Of a DNA stretch of 64,000 bases, positions 1 to 8,866 are shown in pieces. The stretch is from Pseudomonas oryzihabitans. Lineage in GTDB: Bacteria > Pseudomonadota > Gammaproteobacteria > Pseudomonadales > Pseudomonadaceae. Below the pieces are notes generated by a model. That model was not told where the DNA came from. It made no database searches and was given only the letters and a program-made list of their open reading frames with translations. Numbering within the stretch: the stretch's first letter is position 1; every line of letters starts with the position of its first letter. The position numbers and the translations under genes are program-made. The stretch is from positions 2,446,001 to 2,510,000 of the forward strand of contig NZ_CP017024.1 of the NCBI RefSeq assembly GCF_014522265.1, read 5' to 3'.

Positions 1-474
1 GGCCGCGAAGGCCTGCGGACATTCGATACGGCCCTCGGGCGTCTCGGCATCCTGATCTGCTACGACAGCGAATTCCCGCTGCTGGCCCGCCACTTGGCCG
101 AAGCGGGTGCGGACCTGATCCTGGTACCGAGTTGTACCGATACCGTCGCCGGCTTCCACCGGGTTAGGGTCGGTGCCCAGGCCCGGGCGCTGGAAAACCA
201 GGTCGCCGTGTTGCAGTCGCCGACGGTGGGTTTGGCACCCTGGTCGCCGGCGCTGGACGAAAATGTCGGTCGGGCCGGGCTCTTCGTCCCGCCGGATCGT
301 GGCCTGCCCGCGAACGGCGTGATCGCCCAGAGCGCAGAACTCTGTCCGGACGTCAGCCAGTGGCTCTATGCCGACCTCGATCTGGACGAGGTGCGACGGG
401 TGCGGACCCATGGCCAGGTGTTCATCCGCCATGACTGGCTGGAGCAGTGGCAAGTACTGGAACCCAGGCGCTGA
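1..474 (+). CDS. Carbon-nitrogen (nitrilase superfamily) hydrolase, 3' part
   Basis: The reading frame is open from base 1 and ends at TGA 472-474, so only the last 157 codons are present and the start lies off the window. The nitrilase-type nucleophile motif LICYDSEFP is visible, with Cys at visible residue 20 (bases 58-60). It is followed by the family's second conserved block VPSCTD. These enzymes hydrolyse C-N bonds of amides or nitriles through a Glu-Lys-Cys triad; the Glu and Lys would be upstream. An internal TTG at base 94 would remove the catalytic Cys, so it is not the real start. The substrate cannot be told. A hairpin terminator follows directly. Confidence 0.8.
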   Translation, partial: GREGLRTFDTALGRLGILICYDSEFPLLARHLAEAGADLILVPSCTDTVAGFHRVRVGAQARALENQVAVLQSPTVGLAPWSPALDENVGRAGLFVPPDRGLPANGVIAQSAELCPDVSQWLYADLDLDEVRRVRTHGQVFIRHDWLEQWQVLEPRR

Positions 475-478
475 ATGA

Positions 479-507
479 AAAAAGCCCAGCACTGAGCTGG
501 GCTTTTT
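479..507. terminator. Bidirectional rho-independent terminator
   Basis: Perfect 7-bp stem GCCCAGC (484-490) / GCTGGGC (496-502) with loop ACTGA. It is flanked by A5 on the left and T5 on the right, so it can terminate both the rightward hydrolase gene and the leftward fumarase gene. Confidence 0.9.
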
Positions 508-520
508 CGTGGGACGGAAT

Positions 521-2041
521 CTAGATCTCGACGGCGAGGCTGTCGGCGATCTTCTTCTGCCACACCTGCGGGCCGGTGATGTGCACCGACTCGCCACGGG
601 TGTCGACGGCCACGGTCACCGGCATGTCCTTCACCTCGAACTCATAGATGGCTTCCATCCCCAGTTCCGGGAAGGCCAGCACCTGGGAGCCCTTGATGGC
701 CTGGGCCACCAGGTAGGCGGCACCGCCGACGGCCATCAGGTACACCGCCTTGTGGTCCTTGATCGCCTCGATGGCGATGGGGCCGCGCTCGGACTTGCCG
801 ATCATGCCCAGCAGGCCGGTCTGGTCGAGAATCTGGCGGGTGAACTTGTCCATGCGGGTCGCCGTGGTGGGACCGGCCGGGCCGACCACCTCGTCGCCCA
901 CCGGATCGACCGGGCCGACGTAGTAGATGAAGCGACCCTTGAGGTCCACCGGCAGCGACTCGCCCTTGTTGAGCATGTCGACCATGCGCTTGTGGGCCGC
1001 ATCGCGTCCGGTGAGCATCTTGCCGTTGAGCAGCACGGTCTCGCCCGGCTGCCAGCTCTGCACCTCTTCCGGGGTCAGGGTGTCGAGGTCGACGCGACGG
1101 GCGCTCGGACCGGCTTCCCAGACGATTTCCGGATAGGCGTCCAGCGGCGGCGCTTCCAGACTGGCGGGACCGGAGCCGTCCAGCACGAAGTGGGCGTGAC
1201 GGGTGGCGGCGCAGTTGGGGATCATGCACACCGGCAGGGAGGCGGCGTGGGTCGGGTAGTCCTTGATCTTGACGTCCAGCACCGTGGTCAGGCCGCCCAG
1301 GCCCTGGGCACCGATGCCCAGCTGGTTGACCTTGTCGAAGATCTCCAGGCGCAGCTCTTCCAGGCGATTCTGCGGACCGCGGGCCTTCAGCTCATGGATG
1401 TCGATCTCGTCCATCAGCGATTCCTTGGCCAGTACCGCGGCCTTTTCGGCGGTGCCGCCGATGCCGATGCCCAGCATGCCCGGCGGGCACCAGCCGGCGC
1501 CCATGGTCGGCACGGTCTTGAGCACCCAGTCGACGATGGAATCGGACGGGTTGAGCATGGCCATCTTCGACTTGTTCTCGGAGCCGCCGCCCTTGGCCGC
1601 GACATCGATCTCCACGGTATTGCCGGGGACGATCTGGTAGTGGATCACCGCCGGGGTGTTGTCCTTGGTGTTCTTGCGGGCACCGGCCGGGTCGGCCAGG
1701 ATCGAGGCACGCAGGACGTTTTCCGGCAGGTTGTAGGCGCGTCGGACACCCTCGTTGATCATCTCGTCCAGGCTCAGGGTGGCGCCGTCCCAACGCACGT
1801 CCATGCCGACCTTGGCGAAGACGGTGACGATGCCGGTGTCCTGGCAGATCGGCCGATGGCCGGTGGCGCACATCCGCGAGTTGATCAGGATCTGAGCGAT
1901 GGAATCGCGCGCGGCGGCGGATTCTTCGCGCAGATAGGCCTCGTGCATGGCCTGGATGAAGTCGACGGGGTGGTAATAGGAGATGAACTGCAGGGCGTCG
2001 GCAACGCTCTGGATCAGGTCATCCTGCTTGATCACGGTCAT
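521..2041 (-). CDS. fumA: Class I fumarate hydratase
   Basis: 506-residue iron-sulfur fumarase that interconverts fumarate and L-malate in the cytoplasmic TCA cycle. Length and sequence fit the FumA/FumB type. The cluster-ligand cysteines occur in the expected contexts: RPICQDTG (C66), GAGWCPPG (C185) and VCMIPNCAATRH (C272/C277). The C-terminal beta domain (from about residue 340) carries VGPAGPTTATRMD. The frame is open 40 codons further upstream, but I chose the ATG at 2041 because AAGAGGAG lies a few bases before it and family members start MTVIKQDD-like. It appears monocistronic. Class I fumarases are oxygen-labile and are usually paired with a class II enzyme elsewhere. Confidence 0.95.
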   Translation of the reverse strand: MTVIKQDDLIQSVADALQFISYYHPVDFIQAMHEAYLREESAAARDSIAQILINSRMCATGHRPICQDTGIVTVFAKVGMDVRWDGATLSLDEMINEGVRRAYNLPENVLRASILADPAGARKNTKDNTPAVIHYQIVPGNTVEIDVAAKGGGSENKSKMAMLNPSDSIVDWVLKTVPTMGAGWCPPGMLGIGIGGTAEKAAVLAKESLMDEIDIHELKARGPQNRLEELRLEIFDKVNQLGIGAQGLGGLTTVLDVKIKDYPTHAASLPVCMIPNCAATRHAHFVLDGSGPASLEAPPLDAYPEIVWEAGPSARRVDLDTLTPEEVQSWQPGETVLLNGKMLTGRDAAHKRMVDMLNKGESLPVDLKGRFIYYVGPVDPVGDEVVGPAGPTTATRMDKFTRQILDQTGLLGMIGKSERGPIAIEAIKDHKAVYLMAVGGAAYLVAQAIKGSQVLAFPELGMEAIYEFEVKDMPVTVAVDTRGESVHITGPQVWQKKIADSLAVEI

Positions 2042-2271
2042 GTACGCGCTCCTCTTGGCGGTTTCTTGCGTCTCGGTCACGGGCGGTGGCGAGACGGGCG
2101 CGCAATTCGGGTCGCACGGACCGGGCCGCGAAGGAGCCCGATCGGAGGGGTGGCCTGACACACTGAGAAAGGCCCACCCGGCCAGGGCGGCCGACCCGAG
2201 AGCGGCGCGGCAGTATAGCCTTTAAGCGGCCGGACGGCACGCCACCTGGGTCGACGGTGGGCGATCAGCGC

Positions 2272-3246
2272 CTAGCGGCGGTCCAGGGCCGCCGGATTGA
2301 CCAGATCGGTCGGCTGCTTGCCTTCGAGGGCAGCGATCAGGTTGTCCACCGCGCGTTCGGCCATGGCATAGCGGGTCTCGTGGGTGGCCGAACCTATGTG
2401 CGGCAGGGTGACCACATTGGGCAGTTCGAACAGCGGCGAGGCTTCCAGCGGTTCACGGGTATAGACGTCCAGACCCGCGCCGCGGATCTGGCCCTGGCGC
2501 AGCGCCTCGATCAGCGCCGGCTCGTCGATGACCGGGCCACGCGCCAGGTTGATCAGGATGGCGCTGGACTTCATCAGCCCCAGTTCGCGTGCGCCGATGA
2601 GGCCTTCGGTAGCGGCCGACAGGGGCACCACCAGGCAGACGAAGTCGGCTTCCCTGAGCAGGTCGTCCAGCTCGCGGCGCTGGGCACCCATCTGCTCTTC
2701 CAGCTCGGGCTTGGCGCTGTTGGCGGTATAGAGAATCGGCATGTCGAAGCCGAAGTGGCCCCGCTTGGCGATGGCGGCACCGATGCGACCGGCGCCGACG
2801 ATGCCCAGGGTACGGCCATGGATGTCGGTGCCGAAGTGTTCTTCGCCGATGCCATTGCGCCAGTGTCCGGCCTTGACGAAGGCATCCAGCTCCGGCACCC
2901 GCCGGGCGGCGCTCACCAGCAGGGTGAAGCCGAGGTCGGCGGTGGTGTCGGTGAGCACGTCCGGGGTGTTGGTGAGCAGGATGCCGCGCTCGGTCAGGTA
3001 GTCCACGTCATAGCTGTCGTAGCCGACCGAGACGCTGGCGATGGCTTCCAGGGTGGTGGCCATTTCCAGCTCCTTCTCGCCCAGCTTGCGACTGGCGCCG
3101 ATCAGGCCCTGGGCCTTGGCTGCGGCAGCGGCGAAGAGATCGAGGTTGGCACTGAAGGGGATCACCTCGACGGTGAAGTGTTCGCGCAGGCGTTCCACCA
3201 GCTGTTCGGGCAGGCGGTTGAAGACCACTACGTGCTTCTTGCTCAT
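2272..3246 (-). CDS. D-2-hydroxyacid dehydrogenase (GhrB/2-ketogluconate reductase type)
   Basis: 324-residue NAD(P)H-dependent reductase of the D-isomer 2-hydroxyacid dehydrogenase family. The Rossmann motif GAGRIG is at residues 151-156. The catalytic trio is R236 (NLARGP), E265 (TREPLEASP) and H283 (LPHIGSAT). The closest families I recognise are glyoxylate/hydroxypyruvate reductase B and Pseudomonas 2-ketogluconate reductase (TkrA), which reduce glyoxylate, hydroxypyruvate or 2-ketogluconate. The exact substrate is not readable from the sequence. It ends 27 bp downstream of the HAD gene on the same strand and is probably co-transcribed with it. Confidence 0.85.
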   Translation of the reverse strand: MSKKHVVVFNRLPEQLVERLREHFTVEVIPFSANLDLFAAAAAKAQGLIGASRKLGEKELEMATTLEAIASVSVGYDSYDVDYLTERGILLTNTPDVLTDTTADLGFTLLVSAARRVPELDAFVKAGHWRNGIGEEHFGTDIHGRTLGIVGAGRIGAAIAKRGHFGFDMPILYTANSAKPELEEQMGAQRRELDDLLREADFVCLVVPLSAATEGLIGARELGLMKSSAILINLARGPVIDEPALIEALRQGQIRGAGLDVYTREPLEASPLFELPNVVTLPHIGSATHETRYAMAERAVDNLIAALEGKQPTDLVNPAALDRR

Positions 3247-3273
3247 CGATACCTCGGCGTGTGGAAAAAGGGG

Positions 3274-4137
3274 TCAGGCCAGGCCGGCTGCCGCGAAACG
3301 CGGCAACGCGGGATGCTGCTCCAGCAGGGCGGCGAGACCCTCGCGGGTGGGCTCCTGATTGAAGTCCAGGCCCAGGGCCTCGCGGTGGATGCCGGTGGCG
3401 GCCAGCCACAGACAGTCGATGTCCGCCGCCACCGCGCCGGGCACGTCGGTCACCAGGGAATCCCCGACGAACAGCAGGCGCTGGGCACCGCGGGTGGCCA
3501 GTTCCTCGGCTGCGCAGCGGAAGGCATAGGGATCGGGCTTGCCGTACCAGGTGACCTCGCCACCCAGGGCGGCAAAGCGATCGGCCAGCTTGCCGGCCGC
3601 ATAGAAGGGTAGACCCCCGGACACCACGTTGCGATCCGGATTGGCGCAGAGAAAGGGCTTGTCCAGGGCGGCGGCCAGGGGCGCGAAGCGGGCTTCCAGC
3701 TCGTCCTCGGGGAAGCTGCCGACGCCGAGGATGATGGCCGCCTGGTCGATATCCTCGACGAAGCGCGCGCGGATCTCCGCGGGCCAGCCGGCCTGGCCGG
3801 TGCCAGGACCGGAGAGGTAGATACCGCCTGCGCGGAATTTCGGATCCTGCTGAAAGGCGTCGATGGCCAACTGACCCGAGGTGGTGATGCCGGCAAAGAG
3901 TTCGCGCGGCACGCCCAACTTGCCCAGTTCTTCGACCATGCCGTCCGCATCGCGAGAGGCATTGCTGAGAAACCACACCGGCTTGCCCTCGGCGGCGCGA
4001 CGCTCCAGCCAGGCGCGGGCACCGGGAAAGGTCTCGTAGCCGTCGATCAGCACGCCCCAGAGGTCGAGGATGAAGCCGTCGTAGGCGGCCAGCGCCTCGT
4101 CCAGTTGATCGAGGCGGAGCAGGGTGGGAGCGGTCAT
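3274..4137 (-). CDS. HAD-superfamily (class IIA) phosphatase-like hydrolase
   Basis: 287 residues. The HAD motif I region reads FILDLWGVLIDG, with nucleophile D25 and Trp in place of the more common second Asp context (DLWG). This variant is typical of the TIGR01459-like HAD-IIA subfamily. Motif III/IV are visible as GKPDPYAF and GDSLVTDVPGA near residues 198-232. The large C2 cap lies between them. Such proteins dephosphorylate small sugar phosphates or nucleotides. The co-directional dehydrogenase 27 bp downstream might act on a related metabolite, but that is guesswork. Confidence 0.8.
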   Translation of the reverse strand: MTAPTLLRLDQLDEALAAYDGFILDLWGVLIDGYETFPGARAWLERRAAEGKPVWFLSNASRDADGMVEELGKLGVPRELFAGITTSGQLAIDAFQQDPKFRAGGIYLSGPGTGQAGWPAEIRARFVEDIDQAAIILGVGSFPEDELEARFAPLAAALDKPFLCANPDRNVVSGGLPFYAAGKLADRFAALGGEVTWYGKPDPYAFRCAAEELATRGAQRLLFVGDSLVTDVPGAVAADIDCLWLAATGIHREALGLDFNQEPTREGLAALLEQHPALPRFAAAGLA

Positions 4138-4200
4138 GCGGCGGATCCGATGGCGAAAAGGGAAACGACAAGCCTAACCCGTTTTGCCGAGCGGCTGCCG

Positions 4201-4233
4201 AAAACACAGACACCGGCCTGAGCCGGTGTCTGT
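4201..4233 (-). terminator. Terminator of the GDP-mannose synthesis gene
   Basis: Perfect 12-bp stem (4206-4217 / 4222-4233) with a CTGA loop. Reading leftward it is followed by a T-run (complement of 4201-4204). It lies just past the stop of the leftward gene at 4254. Confidence 0.85.
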
Positions 4234-4253
4234 TTGGTGCCTGTTGGCAGTGC

Positions 4254-5714
4254 TTAGCGCGTGGGCGCCTTGCCGGCCTTGGCGACTTCCAGGGCCTGGG
4301 TGTCGACGCGGCCGTAGATGTCTTCGAAGCGGACGATGTCGTCTTCGCCCAGGTAGCCACCGGACTGCACTTCGATCAGCTCCAGCGGTACCTTGCCGGG
4401 GTTGGCCAGGCGGTGCACGGAGGTCATCGGCAGGTAGGTGGACTGGTTCTCGGTCAGCAGGAAGACCTTGTCGTCACAGGTGACCTCGGCGGTACCGGAG
4501 ACCACGATCCAGTGCTCGGCACGGTGGTGGTGCATCTGCAGCGACAGCTGAGCGCCCGGCTTGACGGTGATGCGCTTGACCTGGAAGCGCTGGCCCATGT
4601 CGATGGAGTCGTAGGAACCCCAGGGACGGAAGACTTCCTGGTGTGCCTTGACCTCGTTGCGGTTCTGCTTCTCGAGGGCGTTGACCAGCTTCTTGACGTC
4701 CTGGACCTTGTCCTTGTGGGCGATCATGACCGCGTCCTTGGTTTCCACCACGACCACGTTTTCCAGACCGACCAGGGTCACCAGCTTGCCGTTGCCGTGC
4801 ACCAGGCAGTTGCGGCTGTCATGCAGGACGACGTCGCCCTTGATGACGTTGCCGTTGTTGTCCTTGGCATGGACGTCCCACAGCGCGGACCAGGAACCGA
4901 CATCGTTCCAGCCGGCGCTCATGGGCACCACGCAGGCGCGGGTGGTCTTTTCCATCACGGCGTAGTCGATGGAATTGTCCGGGCAGACGGCGAAGGTGGC
5001 GGCGTCGATGCTGATGTTGATGCCGTCGATGCTGCTGCGCTCCAGCGCCAGCAGGCAGGTGTCGTAGATATCGGTGTCGTGCTTCTTCAGCTCTTCCAGG
5101 AAACGGCTGGCGCGGAACAGGAAGATGCCGCTGTTCCAGCAGTAGTCGCCGGAGGCCACGTATTCGGTGGCGGTGACGGCATCGGGCTTCTCGACGAAGC
5201 GCTCGACGCGGGATACGCCCTGGGGCAGACCGTCGTTGGAGCCGGTCTTGATGTAGCCGTAACCGGTCTCGGGCGCGGTGGCCGGAATGCCGAACAGCAC
5301 CATCTCGCCACGCTCGGCGGCGGCGGCGGCCTGTTGCAGGGCGGCCTTGAATTCGGCTTCGTCCTCGATCACGTGATCGGCGGGCAGCACCAGCATCAGG
5401 TCGTCCTTGCCGTCAGCGACCAGTTGCATGGCAGCGATGGCCACGGCCGGCGCGGTGTTGCGACCGAAGGGCTCCATGATCAGCGCCTGCGGCTTGCACT
5501 CGACGGCCTTGAGCTGCTCTTCCACCAGGTAACGGTGTTCGGCGTTGCAGACGATGATGGGGCAATCGATGCTGCCCTCGCAGCCCAGGCGATTGATGGT
5601 CTCCTGGAACATGGTCTGTTCGCTGGTCAGGGCCAGGAACTGCTTGGGGTAAAGCTTGCGCGAGAGGGGCCAGAGTCGCGAGCCGCTACCACCGGACAGG
5701 ATGACGGGAATCAT
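4254..5714 (-). CDS. Bifunctional mannose-1-phosphate guanylyltransferase / mannose-6-phosphate isomerase
   Basis: 486 residues, the usual length for AlgA/PslB/WbpW enzymes. They convert fructose-6-P to mannose-6-P and mannose-1-P plus GTP to GDP-mannose, the precursor for alginate, Psl or O-antigen mannose and rhamnose. The N-terminal nucleotidyltransferase domain starts with GGSGSRLWPLSRK (residues 8-20) and KQFL, and has the FVEKPD motif. The C-terminal cupin isomerase domain carries the metal-site motif QMHHHRAEHW. The sequence resembles PslB and AlgA about equally and no exopolysaccharide cluster is adjacent, so I give no symbol. It is a single-gene unit ending at its own terminator. Confidence 0.92.
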   Translation of the reverse strand: MIPVILSGGSGSRLWPLSRKLYPKQFLALTSEQTMFQETINRLGCEGSIDCPIIVCNAEHRYLVEEQLKAVECKPQALIMEPFGRNTAPAVAIAAMQLVADGKDDLMLVLPADHVIEDEAEFKAALQQAAAAAERGEMVLFGIPATAPETGYGYIKTGSNDGLPQGVSRVERFVEKPDAVTATEYVASGDYCWNSGIFLFRASRFLEELKKHDTDIYDTCLLALERSSIDGINISIDAATFAVCPDNSIDYAVMEKTTRACVVPMSAGWNDVGSWSALWDVHAKDNNGNVIKGDVVLHDSRNCLVHGNGKLVTLVGLENVVVVETKDAVMIAHKDKVQDVKKLVNALEKQNRNEVKAHQEVFRPWGSYDSIDMGQRFQVKRITVKPGAQLSLQMHHHRAEHWIVVSGTAEVTCDDKVFLLTENQSTYLPMTSVHRLANPGKVPLELIEVQSGGYLGEDDIVRFEDIYGRVDTQALEVAKAGKAPTR

Positions 5715-6111
5715 GGGCGTTACTCCTTCAGCGTCTGCTGATTTGTGGCCGCTGTCCCTGAGGTCGGGACGAAGCGTCCATGCTTCGAAAGATCAACCGG
5801 CCGAAAGGTCGACCGGTACAAATTGAACGTGCGGACTGATTGCCATTGGCCAGCATGACCCGGGGCAAGGACCAGACAAAGACAGAATCAAACGAAAGTG
5901 GTTCTCAGCGAATTTTCCTTTTTTCGGAAAGGCAGCGGTTTTGAGAGGTCCGGCAACTTTTCGCGCCTGGAACGTCTCCGCCACGGGGCTGAAACCTTTT
6001 TTATTGGAGGGAGATGACAGTCTTTCACGGATGGCGGGCACCGAATGTGACCCTCTAGCCAGTTCGATGGCCCAGCGTGTGGGCAATTGTGCCATCCGTC
6101 GATTCGCTCGG
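5715..6111. other. 397-bp intergenic region
   Basis: This lies upstream of the guanylyltransferase gene and downstream of yaaA. The middle (about 5870-6010) is more AT-rich than its surroundings and probably holds the promoter of the leftward gene. A short hairpin GAAGC-N6-GCTTC occurs near 5770. A 132-codon open frame on the minus strand here overlaps yaaA and has no recognisable protein character. I see no RNA gene or repeat. Confidence 0.5.
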
Positions 6112-6891
6112 CTAATTCGGCGGTGTATCGCGCAGAAACACCAGCTTGTCTGCCGAGGAACGCTCGGTCGAGTAGCGATAACCCTGGTCATCGAAATCGC
6201 GCAGGTCGTCCACCGTGGAGACGCGTTGCTTGATCACGTGCCGTGCCATCAGGCCCCGTGCCTTCTTGGCGTAGAAGCTGATGATCTTGTAATCGCCATT
6301 CTTGAGATCGCGAAACTCCACATCCACGATCCGGGCCTGCAGGCGCGCCCTGCGCACCGCGCTGAAATACTCGTTCGAGGCCAGATTCAGCAGGACGTCG
6401 TCACCCTGGGCCGCAAGATCCGCCTTGAGCCAGTCACTGATACGGTCGCCCCAGAAGGCATAGAGGTCCTTGCCGCGCGGATTGGCGAACTTGGTACCCA
6501 TCTCCAGGCGATAGGGCTGCATCAGATCCAGCGGACGCAACAGGCCATAGAGTCCGGACAGCATGCGCAGGTGCCGCTGGGCGAAGTCGAAGTCGTCTTC
6601 CTCGAAATCCTCGGCGGCCAGGCCGGTGTAGACGTCGCCTTTGAACGCCAGCAGCGCCTGCTTGGCATTCTCCGGTGTGAAATCCGAAGTCCAGCTGCCG
6701 AAGCGGGCGACATTGAGCGTGGCGATCTTGTCGGACACCCCCATGAGCGCGGCGACCTCAGCCGGGGCGAGCTGGCGGAGCCCGTCGATCAATTCGCGGG
6801 AATGCTCCAGGTATTGCGGCAGGGTATGGCGGGACGTGCTCGGCGGTGTGCTGTAGTCCAGCGTCTTGGCGGGTGAAATCACCATCAGCAT
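6112..6891 (-). CDS. yaaA: Peroxide stress protein YaaA (DUF328/UPF0246)
   Basis: 259 residues beginning [13 protein letters not shown], the hallmark N-terminus of the family. Other conserved blocks are [21 protein letters not shown] (near residues 113-133), [10 protein letters not shown] and FYAKKARG. In E. coli YaaA lowers free intracellular iron during hydrogen peroxide stress and so limits Fenton damage; it has DNA-binding activity in vitro. It is cytoplasmic with no membrane segment. It appears monocistronic, followed by a long intergenic region. Confidence 0.93.
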   Translation of the reverse strand: MLMVISPAKTLDYSTPPSTSRHTLPQYLEHSRELIDGLRQLAPAEVAALMGVSDKIATLNVARFGSWTSDFTPENAKQALLAFKGDVYTGLAAEDFEEDDFDFAQRHLRMLSGLYGLLRPLDLMQPYRLEMGTKFANPRGKDLYAFWGDRISDWLKADLAAQGDDVLLNLASNEYFSAVRRARLQARIVDVEFRDLKNGDYKIISFYAKKARGLMARHVIKQRVSTVDDLRDFDDQGYRYSTERSSADKLVFLRDTPPN

Positions 6892-7244
6892 CGGCTTGGC
6901 TCCTCTTGGCGAGGCGCCATTCTAGAAGTCTCCGCCGCCGGGCTCCAGTGGGCCGTGCCGATGGGATCAATAGGTATTGACCACGTTCCCGGGGCGAGGT
7001 TGCCGGGTCAGGCGGCAGGAAACAGGGACGCGCGAAAAAAATCGGGTACGGCCAAAAAAAGCTTTTGTGCCTCAGGTCTTTTGCGTTATTACCGAAGTGT
7101 CCGTCGCATCTCCCGGGTCCCGTGCCCTCATGTTGGCCGGTCCGTGAACCCGTTGCTGGAGCGACGGCACCTTTCGCAGCGGAGCGTCGTCTGGCGCTCC
7201 GTCGACAGGCTTGCGAGTCAAGCGTTTCTACGAGGTGACCGAGT
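6892..7244. other. 353-bp divergent intergenic region (yaaA / phoH-like)
   Basis: Holds the back-to-back promoters of yaaA and the PhoH-family gene. The stretch 7030-7095 is A/T-rich compared with its surroundings and is the likeliest promoter area for the rightward gene. No convincing operator, RNA gene or repeat seen. Confidence 0.4.
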
Positions 7245-8636
7245 ATGGATGATCACGGACGTTCCCGCCCCACCCAGCCCACCCTCTATGTGCTCGACAC
7301 CAACGTACTGATCCACGACCCGAACGCGCTGCTCAATTTCGAGGAGCACCACGTTGCCATTCCCATGACGGTCCTGGAGGAACTCGACAAGCTCAAGACC
7401 GGCAAGCACAACGTTGCCGCCGAGTGCCGGCAGGCGATCCGCCTGATCGACAGCGTGCTCGCCGAATCCTCGCCCGAGGACGTCGAGCGGGGCGTACCCA
7501 TTCCCCGCGGCAAGGGCGAGGCCAAGGGGCGACTGTCCATTCTCATGGGCCGTCGCGCCGGCCCCATGGCCTGCCTGCCCGACGACATCAACGACAACCG
7601 CATCATCAACCAGCTCGTCGAATTGCGTACCCAGCATCCCCAGGAGCGGGTCGTGCTGGTGACCAAGGACATCAACATGCGCCTCAAGGCGCGTGGCTGC
7701 GGCATCGCCGCCGAGGACTACCAGACCGACCAGCTGCTCGACGACGTCTCCCTGCTGTCCCAGGGTTATCACAATCTGCCGGGATCCTTCTGGGATAACG
7801 TGAGCAAGGTGGAAAGCCGGCAGGAGCTGGGTCGCGTCTGGCACCGGGTACAGCTGTCGGCCGAGATGCCACCCTTCAACGTCAATGACTTCGTGCTCGA
7901 CGAACAGGGCTTCGTCGGCTGGGTCAAGGCGGTGCGCGACGGCGAGGTCATCCTGCTCGACATGCATCAGGAACCCCTGATGCACCAGGAAGCCTGGGGG
8001 CTGAAACCGCGGGACATCTACCAGGCGCTGGCGCTGTTCGCCCTGCTGGAGCCTGACATTCATCTGGTCAACCTGACCGGCGCGGCAGGCTCGGGCAAGA
8101 CCATCCTGGCACTGGCCGCGGCCATCGAGCAGACCATGGTCACCAAGAGATACCGGCGGATCATCGCCACTCGCAGCGTTCAGGGCCTGGACGAGGACAT
8201 CGGCTTCCTGCCCGGCACCGAGGCCGAGAAGATGGAGCCCTGGCTGGGTGCCATTACCGACAACCTCGAAGCTTTGCACATGGACGACCACAACCCCCAC
8301 GGCAGCGTGGACTACATCCTCAGCAAGGTACCGCTGCAGTTCAAGTCGCTGAACTACATCCGCGGCCGCAGTTTCCAGCAGAGTCTGATCCTCATCGACG
8401 AATGCCAGAACCTCACCCCGCACCAGATGAAGACCATCATCACCCGTGCCGGCAGCGGCTCCAAGGTGATCTGTCTGGGTAACCTGGCGCAGATCGATAC
8501 GCCCTATCTCTCGGCCACCAGCTCCGGCCTCACCTACCTGTCCGAGCGCTTCAAGGGCTTCAACCACGGAGTGCACATCACCCTGCAGGGCGTACCCCGG
8601 TCCATCCTCGCCGAATACGCAGAGTCCCATCTGTAA
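7245..8636 (+). CDS. PIN domain - PhoH family ATPase
   Basis: 463 residues. The N-terminal PIN (VapC-like RNase) domain begins YVLDTNVLIHDP, and acidic residues follow in LEELDKLK and KDINMRLKA. The C-terminal PhoH ATPase has Walker A GAAGSGKT near residue 280 and Walker B LILIDECQN near 385. This PhoH2-type architecture is associated with ATP-dependent RNA unwinding and cleavage and with toxin-antitoxin-like operons in mycobacteria. Here no small antitoxin gene precedes it, so a stand-alone RNA helicase/RNase role is more likely. The start ATG follows ACGAGGTG. The gene stops 6 bp before palindromic repeat copy A. Confidence 0.9.
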   Translation: MDDHGRSRPTQPTLYVLDTNVLIHDPNALLNFEEHHVAIPMTVLEELDKLKTGKHNVAAECRQAIRLIDSVLAESSPEDVERGVPIPRGKGEAKGRLSILMGRRAGPMACLPDDINDNRIINQLVELRTQHPQERVVLVTKDINMRLKARGCGIAAEDYQTDQLLDDVSLLSQGYHNLPGSFWDNVSKVESRQELGRVWHRVQLSAEMPPFNVNDFVLDEQGFVGWVKAVRDGEVILLDMHQEPLMHQEAWGLKPRDIYQALALFALLEPDIHLVNLTGAAGSGKTILALAAAIEQTMVTKRYRRIIATRSVQGLDEDIGFLPGTEAEKMEPWLGAITDNLEALHMDDHNPHGSVDYILSKVPLQFKSLNYIRGRSFQQSLILIDECQNLTPHQMKTIITRAGSGSKVICLGNLAQIDTPYLSATSSGLTYLSERFKGFNHGVHITLQGVPRSILAEYAESHL

Positions 8637-8642
8637 GTGCTA

Positions 8643-8785
8643 GGGCTTGTCTGAAAAGTAGCCGAGCGAAGGTCAGGCAAGGCAAGAATCCGTGAGGAAG
8701 CGGAGTTTACGAGTGGTAAATGAGCATTCCGAACGGATTTTTTTACGCAGCATGACTGAGCGCAGGCACTTTTCAGGCACAGCCC
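8643..8785. repeat. Dispersed palindromic intergenic repeat, copy A
   Basis: 143-bp imperfect palindrome. The outer arms begin GGCTTGTCTGAAAAGT on one side and, read on the other strand, GGCTGTGCCTGAAAAGT. The 35-bp centre (8696-8730) contains TTTAC-GAGTG-GTAAA between GGAAGCGGAG and GAGCATTCC. The centre of the core (8713) coincides with the centre of the outer arms (8714). Copy B at 40151-40290 is nearly identical in inverted orientation. A short open frame across it (8692-8940) is not a gene. Confidence 0.85.
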
Positions 8786-8866
8786 ACGATCCCCGTCTGG
8801 TCACGGGCGGGGATCAAATCCCCAGTAGCAGGTCTACAATGGCAGGTCCTTTCCAGGAGTCATGCC

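Noticed and set aside
509..2158. 549-codon open frame on the + strand
   Set aside because: Exactly antisense to fumA; composition rich in Gly, His, Val and Asp as expected from the complement of high-GC codons; no domain.
5793..6191. 132-codon open frame between yaaA and the guanylyltransferase
   Set aside because: Overlaps the yaaA 3' end on the same strand in another frame, no domain and no ribosome site.
7218..8630. 470-codon open frame on the - strand
   Set aside because: Antisense of the PIN-PhoH gene, which has clear Walker motifs; no ribosome site or domain in the antisense frame.
7245..8636. PIN-PhoH as part of a toxin-antitoxin operon
   Set aside because: No small antitoxin-like gene upstream; the 353-bp gap separates it from divergent yaaA.
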